Source: Gilvibacter sp. (GTDB lineage: Bacteria; Bacteroidota; Bacteroidia; Flavobacteriales; Flavobacteriaceae). From it: DNA of 64,000 nt. The stretch covers positions 1 through 64,000 of the forward strand of contig NZ_JABSPU010000007.1 of assembly GCF_013214815.1 (NCBI RefSeq), written 5' to 3'. The position numbers and the translations under genes are program-made. The notes under the pieces are model-generated. The model was not told where the DNA came from, did not search any database, and was given only the letters and a program-made list of their open reading frames with translations. Below, piece by piece: positions 48,522 to 59,313 of the stretch; position 1 is the stretch's first letter; the number at the start of each line of letters is the position of its first letter.

Positions 48522-51203
48522 ATGGCTGAAGTAAAAACAATGAGGCTTAGTAAAGTTTTGCGAGAGTTTAATATTTCGCTTGATCGTGCCGTTGACTTTT
48601 TAAAGGAAAACGGATTCGAGGTGGAGGCACGCCCTACTACCAAGATCACGGGAGAGGAATATCAAATTCTGTTTGACGAGTTTCAAACGGACAAGAGCAA
48701 GAAGGTAGCCTCAAAAGAAGTTGGTGAAGAAAAGCGAAAGGAGAAAGAAGAACTCCGTTTGGCTCGTGAACGCGAACTGGAAGAAAAGCAGCAACGCGAA
48801 ACTTCCAAAGTGATCAAAGCCAAAGCGCAGCTCGATGGGCCAAAGGCAGTAGGTAAGATTGACCTAGAGCCTAAGAAGGAAACCCCTGCCCCAGAGCCTG
48901 AGCCACAGCCAGAACCGGTTAAAGAGCAGGAAGCTCCTAAAGTTGAAAAGGAAGCTCTTAAAGCTCCAAAAGCTCCTGAGAAGAAAGAGGAGAAGAAGGA
49001 AGCTGCTCCAGTAGAAGCCAAGAAAGAAGAGGCTCCAGCGGAGCCAGGCAAACCGGACAAGGTAAAAACCCAGTACAAAAAGCTGGACGGTCCTAACTTC
49101 ACAGGACAAAAAATCGATCTGGATAAGTTCAAAAAGCCAGAGCGTAAAAAGAAAGATACCGAAAACAAGGACGACAAGAAAGGTGGCGGACCTAACCGAG
49201 AGAAACGCGGCAAGCGCAGACGTATCAGTAAGGAGCCATCCGGAGGTCGTGATAACAGACGCGGCGGAAACAGACGTTCTCCAATTGTAAAGGAGGAGCC
49301 GTCTGAGGAAGAAGTGCAAAGACAAGTACGCGAAACTCTTGAAAAGCTTCAAGGGAAGAGCAGTAAAGGAAAAGGTGCTAAGTACCGTCGTGAGAAGCGT
49401 GATTCTCACCGTGAAAAGACGGAGAAAGAACTGGCAGCAGCAGAAGCAGAAAGCAAAACACTACGCGTAACAGAATTTGTTACGGTAAGTGAGGTTGCAA
49501 CCATGATGGATGTGTCAGTGACACAGATCATCTCTGCTTGTATGTCTTTGGGAATGATGGTGACCATGAACCAGCGTCTAGATGCAGAAACCCTTTCTAT
49601 TGTTGCCGATGAATTCGGGTTTGAGGTAGAATTTGTCACTGCAGATATTGAAGAAGCAATTCAAGAGGTTGAAGACAAACCAGAAGATCTGGAGTCTCGT
49701 GCACCGATCGTAACGGTTATGGGTCACGTTGACCACGGTAAGACCTCTTTACTGGATTATATTCGTGATGCGAATGTGATTGCCGGAGAATCCGGAGGAA
49801 TCACCCAGCACATTGGAGCCTACGGAGTAACCTTAGAAAGCGGTCAAAAGATCACTTTCCTTGATACTCCTGGTCACGAGGCCTTTACCGCGATGCGTGC
49901 TAGAGGTACTCAAGTAACTGACTTAGTGATCATTGTGGTTGCTGCGGATGATGATATCATGCCTCAGACCAAGGAAGCGATCTCTCACGCCCAAGCGGCT
50001 GGAGTGCCAATCGTTTTCGCGATTAACAAGGTAGATAAGCCAACGGCGAATCCAGATAAGATTAAAGAAGGACTTGCGGCCATGAACCTCTTGGTAGAGG
50101 ATTGGGGTGGTAAGATCCAATCGCATGACATCTCGGCCAAAACCGGTCAAGGAGTGAATGAACTCCTAGAAAAGGTGTTATTAGAGGCAGAGCTTCTAGA
50201 ACTTAAAGCCAACCCGCACAAGGCGGCTGTAGGTAGTGTGATTGAAGCCTTCTTGGATAAGGGTAGAGGTTATGTGTCTACTATATTGGTACAAGCCGGT
50301 ACTCTTGAAATTGGAGATTATGTACTTGCCGGACAACACTCTGGTAAGGTAAAAGCCATGCAGGATGAGCGCGGTAAATCCATTAAAAAGGCAGGACCGG
50401 CTACTCCGGTTTCTATCTTAGGATTGGACGGAGCGCCTCAGGCAGGTGATAAATTTAACGTCTTTGAAGACGAACGTGAAGCAAAAGCTATAGCAGCTAA
50501 GCGTACGCAATTACAACGTGAGCAGTCTGTAAGAACCCAGCGTCACATTACTCTTGATGAGATTGGACGTCGAATCGCCCTTGGAGACTTTAAAGAGCTT
50601 AACATTATCCTTAAAGGAGATGTGGATGGTTCTGTGGAAGCTTTGACCGATTCGTTCCAGAAACTCTCTACAGAGGAGATTCAAGTGAACATCCTGCATA
50701 AAGGTGTGGGTGCGATCACGGAAAGTGATGTGCTATTAGCGTCTGCTTCTGATGCGATCATTATTGGATTTAATGTACGTCCGATGGGTAATGCCCGTCA
50801 GGTAGCTGATAAGGAAGAAATCGACATCAGAACGTATTCGATCATCTATGATGCGATCAACGATCTTAAAGATGCGATGGAAGGTATGCTTTCTCCAGAA
50901 ATGAAGGAAGAGGTTACTGGAACCGCAGAGATCCGCGAGACCTTCAAGATTTCCAAGATCGGAACCATTGCAGGTTGTATGGTAACCAACGGAAAGATCT
51001 TCCGCAATTCAGGTGTACGTCTGATCCGCGAAGGGGTGGTTATCTTCACGGGCGAATTGGCTTCCTTGAAGCGATTTAAAGACGATGTAAAAGAAGTGTC
51101 TAAAGGCTACGACTGTGGTATGCAAGTCAAGAACTATAATGACGTTAAAGAAGGTGATATTATAGAGGCATTCCAAGAAGTGGCCGTTAAGAAGAAGCTG
51201 TAA
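48522..51203 (+). CDS. infB: Translation initiation factor IF-2
   Basis: [44 protein letters not shown]. Confidence 0.98.
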   Translation: MAEVKTMRLSKVLREFNISLDRAVDFLKENGFEVEARPTTKITGEEYQILFDEFQTDKSKKVASKEVGEEKRKEKEELRLARERELEEKQQRETSKVIKAKAQLDGPKAVGKIDLEPKKETPAPEPEPQPEPVKEQEAPKVEKEALKAPKAPEKKEEKKEAAPVEAKKEEAPAEPGKPDKVKTQYKKLDGPNFTGQKIDLDKFKKPERKKKDTENKDDKKGGGPNREKRGKRRRISKEPSGGRDNRRGGNRRSPIVKEEPSEEEVQRQVRETLEKLQGKSSKGKGAKYRREKRDSHREKTEKELAAAEAESKTLRVTEFVTVSEVATMMDVSVTQIISACMSLGMMVTMNQRLDAETLSIVADEFGFEVEFVTADIEEAIQEVEDKPEDLESRAPIVTVMGHVDHGKTSLLDYIRDANVIAGESGGITQHIGAYGVTLESGQKITFLDTPGHEAFTAMRARGTQVTDLVIIVVAADDDIMPQTKEAISHAQAAGVPIVFAINKVDKPTANPDKIKEGLAAMNLLVEDWGGKIQSHDISAKTGQGVNELLEKVLLEAELLELKANPHKAAVGSVIEAFLDKGRGYVSTILVQAGTLEIGDYVLAGQHSGKVKAMQDERGKSIKKAGPATPVSILGLDGAPQAGDKFNVFEDEREAKAIAAKRTQLQREQSVRTQRHITLDEIGRRIALGDFKELNIILKGDVDGSVEALTDSFQKLSTEEIQVNILHKGVGAITESDVLLASASDAIIIGFNVRPMGNARQVADKEEIDIRTYSIIYDAINDLKDAMEGMLSPEMKEEVTGTAEIRETFKISKIGTIAGCMVTNGKIFRNSGVRLIREGVVIFTGELASLKRFKDDVKEVSKGYDCGMQVKNYNDVKEGDIIEAFQEVAVKKKL

Positions 51204-51223
51204 TTGACAGTTTAATAGAAATA

Positions 51224-51254
51224 AAAAAAAAGCGACCATTTGGTCGCTTTTTTT
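51224..51254. terminator. Bidirectional terminator between infB and SPOR gene
   Basis: aaaaaaaagcgacca-tt-tggtcgcttttttt. Confidence 0.9.
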
Positions 51255-51259
51255 ATGCT

Positions 51260-51664
51260 TTATTCATCCTTTTTCTTTGCCCGACTCCGCTTTATTGGGA
51301 AAGCGGTGGGGAACTTCTCTTGTATCTTCACCAAAGCCTGATCAGCCTCGAGACGTGTGCTAAAATTACCGACCCAGACCTTGTAATTTGGTGTTTCATA
51401 TTCAATGTTCGCGGGCCATTCGGCAAAACTATTCTTGTAATCGCGTAGGGTCTTGTTGGCGGTATTGAGCTCTCCATAATAGAGTTGAATGGTATATCCA
51501 TCGGCGAGTTTGTTGTTCTTTTCCATGGATTTTTTTAGGTCCAAGAGTTCGGCAATCTGCGGATCCTCATTCACGGTGACCTGCCCCTGTTGAGCAGTCG
51601 TATTCTGGACCGAAAACAGGGCTATTAGACCCAAAATCAACAATTTAATTTTTGTGCTCTTCAT
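51260..51664 (-). CDS. SPOR domain-containing secreted protein
   Basis: GYTIQLYYGELNTANKTLRDYKNSF...YKVWVGNFSTRLEADQALVKIQEKFPTAFPIK. Confidence 0.88.
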   Translation of the reverse strand: MKSTKIKLLILGLIALFSVQNTTAQQGQVTVNEDPQIAELLDLKKSMEKNNKLADGYTIQLYYGELNTANKTLRDYKNSFAEWPANIEYETPNYKVWVGNFSTRLEADQALVKIQEKFPTAFPIKRSRAKKKDE

Positions 51665-51724
51665 CTTCGTAAATTACTGTGTTGGCAAAGGTATAGCTTT
51701 ATAACTCACTACTTTTATTTTTTA

Positions 51725-51747
51725 TTATTTAGAATCGTTATAAATTG
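51725..51747. promoter_or_regulatory. Candidate Fur-like box TTATTTAGAATCGTTATAAATTG upstream of the act operon
   Basis: First 15 nt TTATTTAGAATCGTT identical to the reverse complement of box 40589-40611. Confidence 0.4.
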
Positions 51748-51792
51748 TAGATTAACAATCCGTTCACACTTTTTAAAATCGACTTTATGTCG

Positions 51793-51800
51793 TAGTTTTG
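51793..51800 (+). promoter_or_regulatory. TAGTTTTG -7 box for the act operon
   Basis: Direct match to TAnnTTTG. Confidence 0.6.
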
Positions 51801-51890
51801 CCGTGTTATTTATGGCTCCTAAAATAGCTTTTTTAACTAACTAAAAAGGCCGATTTAGAGCCGCTTAAAAGACGATAATTAACCTGAAGT

Positions 51891-53228
51891 ATGAAAAAGG
51901 TGACACACCGTTCGTTAACTACCAGATTATCACTCACTTTACTAGCATTACTGCTATCGTTTTCAACCTTAACTTTTGGTCAAGAGCCAGCTGCCGCTGA
52001 TGCTGTTGCCGATGCTGCTCCCGCTGCTGATCTCGGAGGAGATCCCGCTGCCGGAAAAACATTGTTCAACGCCAACTGTGCATCCTGTCACAAGCTCTAT
52101 GCCAAAGCTACGGGTCCTGCTCTTTTTGGAGTCGGAGACAAATACGAGAAAGAGTGGCTTTACAAATGGATCCGCAATTCACAAGAGCTGATCAAATCTG
52201 GTGATGCCAGAGCTGTTGCAATCTCTACGGAGTATAACGGAGCTGTGATGAATTCCTTCCCGGCACTCTCCAACGAGGACATTGACAACATCATTGCTTA
52301 CACCTACACGCCAAAGCCACCACCAGCTCCTCCAACAGGTGCAGGTCCAGCGACTGCAGGTGCAGGCGGAGGAGGTATCTCCAGCGACATCATTCTAGCA
52401 GTTCTAGCTCTAGTATTCTTGATGTTAGCCATCATGCTTTACTTGGTTAACAAGACATTGAAAAGAATTGCCGTTGCTAACGGTGTTGAATATGAAGACA
52501 AAGCCCGTGCAGAGCGTTTGCCTATTTGGAAGGCGTTTGCACAAAATCAGTTCTTAGTTCTAGTGAGCGCTATCTTCTTACTATTAGCAAGTGGATACTT
52601 CGCTTACGGATGGATGATGCAAGTAGGGGTAGATCAGGGTTATGCTCCAGTACAACCAATTCACTACTCACACAGAATCCACGCAGGTACAAACCAAATC
52701 GATTGTAAGTACTGTCACAGTTCTGCTCGTAAGAGTAAGCATTCTGGAATTCCATCTTTGAATGTGTGTATGAACTGCCACAAGAACATCGCTCAAGTTG
52801 GAGATAAGACTTACCAAGAAGGTATTTCTGAGTATCAGATCGATTACAACAAAGAAATTCAAAAATTATACGACGCTGTAGGTTGGGATAGAGACAACCA
52901 GCGTTACACAGGAGAGACCAAGCCGGTGAAGTGGGTGAGAATCCACAACCTTCCGGATTTCGCATACTTCAACCACTCCCAACACGTAACTGTTGCGGGT
53001 GTTGAGTGTCAGACCTGTCACGGTCCTGTGGAGGAGATGGAGATTATGTATCAATATTCTCCGCTAACTATGGGATGGTGTATCAACTGTCACCGCGAAA
53101 CCAATGTTAAACTAGAGAGCAACGAGTACTACGCGAAAATTCACGAGACGCTTTCTAAAGAGTATGACTTCCCTACACTTACTGCTGCACAGAACGGTGG
53201 TTTGGAATGTGGAAAATGTCACTACTAA
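51891..53228 (+). CDS. actA: Alternative complex III subunit A, multiheme cytochrome c (fused mono- and pentaheme, six CxxCH)
   Basis: CASCH, CKYCH, CMNCH, CQTCH, CINCH, CGKCH. Confidence 0.94.
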   Translation: MKKVTHRSLTTRLSLTLLALLLSFSTLTFGQEPAAADAVADAAPAADLGGDPAAGKTLFNANCASCHKLYAKATGPALFGVGDKYEKEWLYKWIRNSQELIKSGDARAVAISTEYNGAVMNSFPALSNEDIDNIIAYTYTPKPPPAPPTGAGPATAGAGGGGISSDIILAVLALVFLMLAIMLYLVNKTLKRIAVANGVEYEDKARAERLPIWKAFAQNQFLVLVSAIFLLLASGYFAYGWMMQVGVDQGYAPVQPIHYSHRIHAGTNQIDCKYCHSSARKSKHSGIPSLNVCMNCHKNIAQVGDKTYQEGISEYQIDYNKEIQKLYDAVGWDRDNQRYTGETKPVKWVRIHNLPDFAYFNHSQHVTVAGVECQTCHGPVEEMEIMYQYSPLTMGWCINCHRETNVKLESNEYYAKIHETLSKEYDFPTLTAAQNGGLECGKCHY

Positions 53229-53255
53229 TTCATTAAAGGCAAATTTCGATTATAT

Positions 53256-56200
53256 ATGGCATCGAACAAGAAATACTGGAAAAGTGTTGAGGAGCTGAAA
53301 GATCACAGCCCTATTCTTGAGACGCTACGACAAAACGAATTCGTTGAACAGATTCCAACTGATGAGTTCCTTGGGGACGAGCAGACCATGGAGAATTCTT
53401 CGACTTCTAGACGTGACTTCTTAAAGTTTGTTGGATTCTCTACAGCTGCAGCTACCTTGGCTGCCTGTGAAGGTCCAGTAATCAAATCTATTCCTTACGT
53501 AAACGCTCCTGATGAGATTGTCCCTGGAGTAGCGAACTACTATGCGACCACCATTGCAGACGGTTTTGATTTTGCAAACGTATTGATCAAGACTCGTGAA
53601 GGGCGTCCTATTAAAGTAGAATCTAACGATATGGCCATGCACAACGGGAGCGTAAACGCCCGTGTACATGCTTCTGTGTTGTCTATGTATGACACACAGC
53701 GTTTGGCTGGGCCAATGATCGGGGGAGAAGCAGCTTCTTGGGCCGACTTTGACAGCCAAATGGCCGCTAAGCTAAACGGAATGGCTGGAAAGGAAGTTGT
53801 TCTTTTGACACAGACCTTTGCAAGCCCTTCTACTTCCAAACTGATCGCTGAGTTCACTGCAAAGTATCCTAACGTAAAGCACGTTGTTTATGATTCAGTA
53901 TCGAGCTCAGAGGCTTTGGATGCCTTCCAAAACAAATTCGGGGTTCGCGCCTTAGCAGATTACGATTTCTCTAAAGCAGAGGTGATCGTTTCTGTTGGAG
54001 CTGATATTCTAGGTGACTGGCAAGGTGGCGGATACGATTCTGGATATTCTGCCGGACGTGTTCCAAAGAACGGGAAAATGTCTCGTCACATTCAGTTTGA
54101 ATCAAACATGACCTTATCTGGTGCTAACGCCGACAAGCGTGTTGCTGTTAAGCCATCAGAACTTAAAAAGATAATGAACGCATTGAACGGCGGATCTACT
54201 TCTGGTCTTTCAGACAAAGTAGCAGAAGCTGTGAAAAATGCAAAAGCACAATTAAACGCTGCCGGTGCAAACGGAGTAGTGGTTTGTGGTGCTGAGGATG
54301 TAGCTTGCCAAGCTATGGTGTTGGAAATGAATGCCAACTCTGTAGTAATGGATGCTGCTAAGCCTCGAATGGTACGTCAGGGAAATAAAGCTGAGGTGCT
54401 TAAAGTAATGAACGGCGTGATGAGCGGTTCTGTAAAAGGACTTATCGCCGTAGGTGTGGATCCGGTTTATGCTTTCCCAGGGAAAGGATTTGTTGAGGCC
54501 TTCGCCAACCTTGAATTGAGTGCAACCTTTGCCATGAAAGCTAACGCTACTGCTGCGGCTTCTCAGTTCGTAGGTGCTACTCCACATTATTTAGAGTCTT
54601 GGGGTGATGCGCAAATCAAGAAGGGATACTTCAGTTTGCAGCAGCCAACCATCAGACCATTATTTGACACGCGTTCTTTCCAAGATACCCTATTGGCTTG
54701 GATGGAGAGTGATCAAACCTATTACGATTATATTAAGGACACTTGGGCGTCTATCCTTGGAGGATCTTCTTGGAACCAAGCGCTTCAAGATGGTGTCTTT
54801 ATGAGCGATGCTGAAGTAGCTATGGACGTAGCTGGTTCAGAGAACGTAGATACAACTTTAGAAGATGCTACTTCTAACGGAGCTCAAGATGGAGCTTCCA
54901 GCGGAATGGAACTTCTTTTATATACCAACACTGCAATTGGTGATGGACGTCAGGCAAACAACCCTTGGTTGCAAGAAATGCCAGATCCGATCACTCGTGC
55001 ATCTTGGGATAACTACTTAACCATGTCTGCAGCCGATGCTGCGGCCAAAGGGATCATCAACGAGAATGTTGCTAACGGTGCTTTGAACGGTTCTTACGCC
55101 AAAGTAACTGTAGGTGATGTTACTCTTGAAAAGGTACCTGTGTACATCCAGCCAGGACAAGCAAAAGGTACTGTTGGACTTGCTTTAGGTTACGGGCAAA
55201 CCAACGCCATTCAAAAAGAAATGCAAACCGGTGTAAATGCTTATGCACTTTACAACGGATTCAACTTGATGCAAGCAGGTGTTCAGGTGGAGAAAACCTC
55301 TGGAGATCACGAATTTGCTTGTGTACAGTTGCACAATACTATGATGGGTCGCGATATTATTCGCGAGACCACCTTAGATGTATATAAGGACAAAGACGTT
55401 CACTATTGGAACCCAATTCCAGAAGTATCTAAGGATCACCAGGAAATTCCTGTGACTTCTCCAGATGCTGACCTTTGGGATCCGTTTGATCGTTCTGTCG
55501 GTCACCACTTCAATATGTCTATTGACCTGAACGCTTGTACAGGTTGTGGGGCTTGTGTGATCGCTTGTCATGCAGAAAATAACGTACCAGTAGTAGGTAA
55601 ATCAGAAGTACGTCGCAGCCGCGATATGCACTGGTTGAGAATTGACCGTTACTACTCGTCAGAAGAAAACTTTGCAGCAGATACTCAGAAGAAAGACGAT
55701 ATGTCTGGACTCTTTGGAGACAATGGTTCTCTTGGAGGATTCCTAGAAATGGAAGATCCATCAGAGAATCCGCAAGTGGCCTTTATGCCAGTTATGTGTC
55801 AGCACTGTAACCACGCTCCTTGTGAGACGGTGTGTCCAGTAGCTGCATCTTCTCACGGTCGTCAAGGTCAAAACCACATGGCTTATAACCGTTGTGTGGG
55901 TACGCGTTACTGTGCAAACAACTGTCCTTATAAAGTACGTCGCTTCAACTGGTTCTTGTACAACGAGAATGACGAGTTCAACTACCACATGAACAACGAC
56001 CTTGGTCGTATGGTATTGAACCCAGACGTTGTAGTGCGTTCTCGCGGGGTTATGGAGAAATGTTCTATGTGTATCCAAATGACACAGAAGACTATTCTTG
56101 ATGCTAAGCGCGACGGACGTCCTGTTAAAGACGGTGAATTCCAAACTGCTTGTTCTAACGCATGTTCTGCAGGAGCAATCACCTTTGGAGATATCAACGA

Positions 56201-56321
56201 TCACGACAGTGAGATCTACAAGAAGAAAAAAGACAGTCGTATGTATCACCTACTAGAAGCTGTAGGTACAGAGCCAAACGTGATGTACCAGACTAAGGTG
56301 AGAAATACTAAAGAATCGTAA
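53256..56321 (+). CDS. actB: Alternative complex III subunit B (molybdopterin oxidoreductase-like plus 4Fe-4S domain)
   Basis: SRRDFLKFVGFSTAAATLAAC; C-terminal CTGCGACVIACHAENN, CQHCNHAPCETVCPV, CANNCPYKVRRFN. Confidence 0.95.
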   Translation: MASNKKYWKSVEELKDHSPILETLRQNEFVEQIPTDEFLGDEQTMENSSTSRRDFLKFVGFSTAAATLAACEGPVIKSIPYVNAPDEIVPGVANYYATTIADGFDFANVLIKTREGRPIKVESNDMAMHNGSVNARVHASVLSMYDTQRLAGPMIGGEAASWADFDSQMAAKLNGMAGKEVVLLTQTFASPSTSKLIAEFTAKYPNVKHVVYDSVSSSEALDAFQNKFGVRALADYDFSKAEVIVSVGADILGDWQGGGYDSGYSAGRVPKNGKMSRHIQFESNMTLSGANADKRVAVKPSELKKIMNALNGGSTSGLSDKVAEAVKNAKAQLNAAGANGVVVCGAEDVACQAMVLEMNANSVVMDAAKPRMVRQGNKAEVLKVMNGVMSGSVKGLIAVGVDPVYAFPGKGFVEAFANLELSATFAMKANATAAASQFVGATPHYLESWGDAQIKKGYFSLQQPTIRPLFDTRSFQDTLLAWMESDQTYYDYIKDTWASILGGSSWNQALQDGVFMSDAEVAMDVAGSENVDTTLEDATSNGAQDGASSGMELLLYTNTAIGDGRQANNPWLQEMPDPITRASWDNYLTMSAADAAAKGIINENVANGALNGSYAKVTVGDVTLEKVPVYIQPGQAKGTVGLALGYGQTNAIQKEMQTGVNAYALYNGFNLMQAGVQVEKTSGDHEFACVQLHNTMMGRDIIRETTLDVYKDKDVHYWNPIPEVSKDHQEIPVTSPDADLWDPFDRSVGHHFNMSIDLNACTGCGACVIACHAENNVPVVGKSEVRRSRDMHWLRIDRYYSSEENFAADTQKKDDMSGLFGDNGSLGGFLEMEDPSENPQVAFMPVMCQHCNHAPCETVCPVAASSHGRQGQNHMAYNRCVGTRYCANNCPYKVRRFNWFLYNENDEFNYHMNNDLGRMVLNPDVVVRSRGVMEKCSMCIQMTQKTILDAKRDGRPVKDGEFQTACSNACSAGAITFGDINDHDSEIYKKKKDSRMYHLLEAVGTEPNVMYQTKVRNTKES

Positions 56322-56346
56322 CTACTAAATAATTTTAGCAAAGGAT

Positions 56347-58080
56347 ATGGCATCGCATTACGAAGCACCCATTAGAAGACCTTTAGTAACAGGTAACAAA
56401 ACATACAGTGACGTCACTCGTGACGTAGCTGCGCCTGTTGAAGGTACTGCCAATAAGCAATGGTGGATAGTTTTTTCCATTGCACTGGTTGCATTTTTAT
56501 GGGGAATAGGATGTATCGTTTACACCGTCTCAACAGGGGTTGGAACTTGGGGTCTTAACAAGACCGTAGGTTGGGCCTGGGATATCACCAACTTCGTTTG
56601 GTGGGTAGGTATTGGTCACGCGGGAACACTGATCTCTGCGGTACTACTCTTATTCCGTCAGAAATGGAGAATGGCAATTAACCGATCTGCAGAGGCGATG
56701 ACGATCTTCTCGGTAATTCAGGCTGGTTTATTCCCAATTATTCACATGGGACGTCCTTGGTTGGCTTACTGGGTATTGCCGATCCCGAACCAATTTGGTT
56801 CGCTGTGGGTAAACTTTAACTCACCGCTACTTTGGGACGTATTCGCGATCTCTACCTATTTATCGGTTTCCTTGGTATTCTGGTGGACTGGACTTTTACC
56901 TGACTTCGCGATGATCCGCGATAGAGCGATCACTCCTTTTACTAAAAGAATTTACAGCATCCTTTCCTTTGGATGGTCTGGACGCGCTAAAGACTGGCAG
57001 CGATTTGAAGAAGTATCTTTGGTATTGGCCGGTTTGGCAACACCACTTGTACTTTCTGTACACACCATTGTATCCTTTGACTTTGCTACTTCGGTAATTC
57101 CTGGATGGCACACCACGATCTTCCCACCGTACTTCGTTGCTGGGGCGATCTTCTCTGGATTCGCGATGGTAAACACCCTACTGATCATTATGCGTAAGGT
57201 GTCTAATTTGGAGAACTACATTACTATTCAGCACATCGAGCTTATGAACATTGTGATCATGATCACCGGTTCTATCGTAGGTGTAGCTTACATCACTGAG
57301 CTTTTCATTGCTTGGTACTCTGGAGTTGAATACGAACAGTACGCATTCCTCAACCGTGCAACCGGACCTTACTGGTGGGCATATTGGGCAATGATGACCT
57401 GTAACGTGTTCTCACCACAGTTCATGTGGTTCCCAAAACTTAGAAGAAGCATTATGTTCTCTTTCTTCATCTCGATCGTGGTAAACATCGGAATGTGGTT
57501 TGAGCGTTTCGTGATCATCGTAACTTCATTGCACCGTGACTACTTGCCATCATCATGGACCATGTTCTCACCAACCTTTGTAGATATCGGGATCTTCATC
57601 GGAACCATTGGATTCTTCTTTGTATTGTTCTTACTATACGCAAGAACCTTCCCAGTAATTGCACAAGCAGAGGTGAAGTCGATCCTCAAATCATCTGGAG
57701 ATCGCTACAAGAACCTAAGAGCTGAGCAAGGTGATGATGCTCCGCATTACACCATGCCAGATACAGCAGCTACTCAAGTAGAAGCAGTTCCTGCAGCAGA
57801 CTTATCTGAAGAAGATAAGGCAGCAGGTATCAGCACCTTGATGAGCAAACTCGGAAGCTTTAATCCTGATACGGACACTGCAGATGATTTGAAGAAAATC
57901 TCTGGAGTTGGACCTAAAATGGAAGGAAAATTACACGAACTCGGTATCTACACTTTTGATCAAGTTAGTAAGATGACCGATGCAGAATATGACCTATTAG
58001 ACAGCATTATTGGCGAGTTCCCAGGCCGTGCTAAGCGCGACGACTGGGCTGGTCAAGCTAACGAACTTAAAAATCAATAA
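56347..58080 (+). CDS. actC: Alternative complex III subunit C (NrfD-like) with extra C-terminal helix-hairpin-helix domain
   Basis: NrfD-like multi-TM; C-terminus DDLKKISGVGPKMEGKLHELGIYTFDQVSKMTDAEYDLLDSIIGEFPGRAKRDDW. Confidence 0.94.
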   Translation: MASHYEAPIRRPLVTGNKTYSDVTRDVAAPVEGTANKQWWIVFSIALVAFLWGIGCIVYTVSTGVGTWGLNKTVGWAWDITNFVWWVGIGHAGTLISAVLLLFRQKWRMAINRSAEAMTIFSVIQAGLFPIIHMGRPWLAYWVLPIPNQFGSLWVNFNSPLLWDVFAISTYLSVSLVFWWTGLLPDFAMIRDRAITPFTKRIYSILSFGWSGRAKDWQRFEEVSLVLAGLATPLVLSVHTIVSFDFATSVIPGWHTTIFPPYFVAGAIFSGFAMVNTLLIIMRKVSNLENYITIQHIELMNIVIMITGSIVGVAYITELFIAWYSGVEYEQYAFLNRATGPYWWAYWAMMTCNVFSPQFMWFPKLRRSIMFSFFISIVVNIGMWFERFVIIVTSLHRDYLPSSWTMFSPTFVDIGIFIGTIGFFFVLFLLYARTFPVIAQAEVKSILKSSGDRYKNLRAEQGDDAPHYTMPDTAATQVEAVPAADLSEEDKAAGISTLMSKLGSFNPDTDTADDLKKISGVGPKMEGKLHELGIYTFDQVSKMTDAEYDLLDSIIGEFPGRAKRDDWAGQANELKNQ

Positions 58081-58083
58081 CGG

Positions 58084-58620
58084 ATGGCTTCAAAAGTAAT
58101 TCACGCACTTTACACTGACGACGACATTCTGCTGAATGCCGTTAAGGAGACCCGTAAGGCACACTATCACATTGAGGAAGTGTACACCCCTTTCCCAGTT
58201 CACGGACTAGAGAAAGCAATGGGCCTTGCTGATACGCGACTTGCCATCTGTGCTTTCATGTATGGATTGGTTGGACTGTCTGTAGCAGTTACGATGATGA
58301 ACTTCATCATGATTGAAGATTGGCCACAAAACATTGGTGGTAAGCCAAGTTTTAGCTATATCGAGAACATGCCGGCCTTTGTACCAATCATGTTTGAATT
58401 GACGGTATTCTTTGCAGCGCACCTTATGGTAATTACCTTTTATATGCGCTCTAAGCTTTGGCCGTTCAAGAAAGCAGAAAATCCAGATTTGCGCACCACA
58501 GATGATCACTTCTTGATGGAAGTGGATCTAGGAGGACACAGCGAAGAGGAAGTCTCTAAGTTCTTATCAGGAACTGGAGCGACAGAACTTAAAATAGTAG
58601 AAAAGGAATCAGACCACTAG
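58084..58620 (+). CDS. actD: Alternative complex III subunit D (DUF3341)
   Basis: Operon position; ALYTDDDILLNAVKETRKAHYHIEEVYTPFPVHGLEKAMG. Confidence 0.94.
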   Translation: MASKVIHALYTDDDILLNAVKETRKAHYHIEEVYTPFPVHGLEKAMGLADTRLAICAFMYGLVGLSVAVTMMNFIMIEDWPQNIGGKPSFSYIENMPAFVPIMFELTVFFAAHLMVITFYMRSKLWPFKKAENPDLRTTDDHFLMEVDLGGHSEEEVSKFLSGTGATELKIVEKESDH

Positions 58621-58624
58621 ACCT

Positions 58625-59287
58625 ATGAAGCGTTTATTAAACCTATCCTTAATTTTTGCAGCGGCATTGTCGTTGGTGGGTTGTTTTGACGAAAGCAAAC
58701 CAAACTACCAGTACATGCCCAATATGTACGAGCCTGTAGGTTATGAGACCTATGGCGAGTACGAGATCTTTGAAAACGAGCAAGAGGCTATGCTTCCGGT
58801 TGACGGTACCATTCCACGTGGTTGGATGCCGTATGACTATCCGAACACCTTAGAAGGAAAAGAGATGGCATCTGCAGAGCTTACTAACCCGCATCCAGTG
58901 ACTCAAGAGAACTTGGACAAAGGAAAAGAGCTTTATGACATTTACTGTGCGGTATGTCACGGAACCAAAGGTGATGGTCAAGGTATCCTTATGAAAAATG
59001 AAGTATTCCTAGGAATTCCTTCTTACGCAGACCGTGTGGTAACAGACGGAAACGTTTATCACGTGATGATGTACGGATTGAACTCTATGGGATCATACGC
59101 TTCTCAAACCAATGAGTTGGAGCGCTGGCAGATCACCATGCACGTAAGAAACCTTACAGCAGCCCTAACGGGTGGGGAGCCATTAACTGTGGTAGAACCA
59201 ATGGAAGATGCGATGGATTCTATGGATGCAATGAGTGACGAAACTCATGCAGACGATTCTCACGATTCAACAGACGAAGCACATTAA
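58625..59287 (+). CDS. actE: Alternative complex III subunit E, monoheme cytochrome c
   Basis: lipobox LSLVGC; CAVCHGTKGDGQGIL. Confidence 0.93.
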   Translation: MKRLLNLSLIFAAALSLVGCFDESKPNYQYMPNMYEPVGYETYGEYEIFENEQEAMLPVDGTIPRGWMPYDYPNTLEGKEMASAELTNPHPVTQENLDKGKELYDIYCAVCHGTKGDGQGILMKNEVFLGIPSYADRVVTDGNVYHVMMYGLNSMGSYASQTNELERWQITMHVRNLTAALTGGEPLTVVEPMEDAMDSMDAMSDETHADDSHDSTDEAH

Positions 59288-59313
59288 TAATAGACAAAAG
59301 AGATATTTACGAT

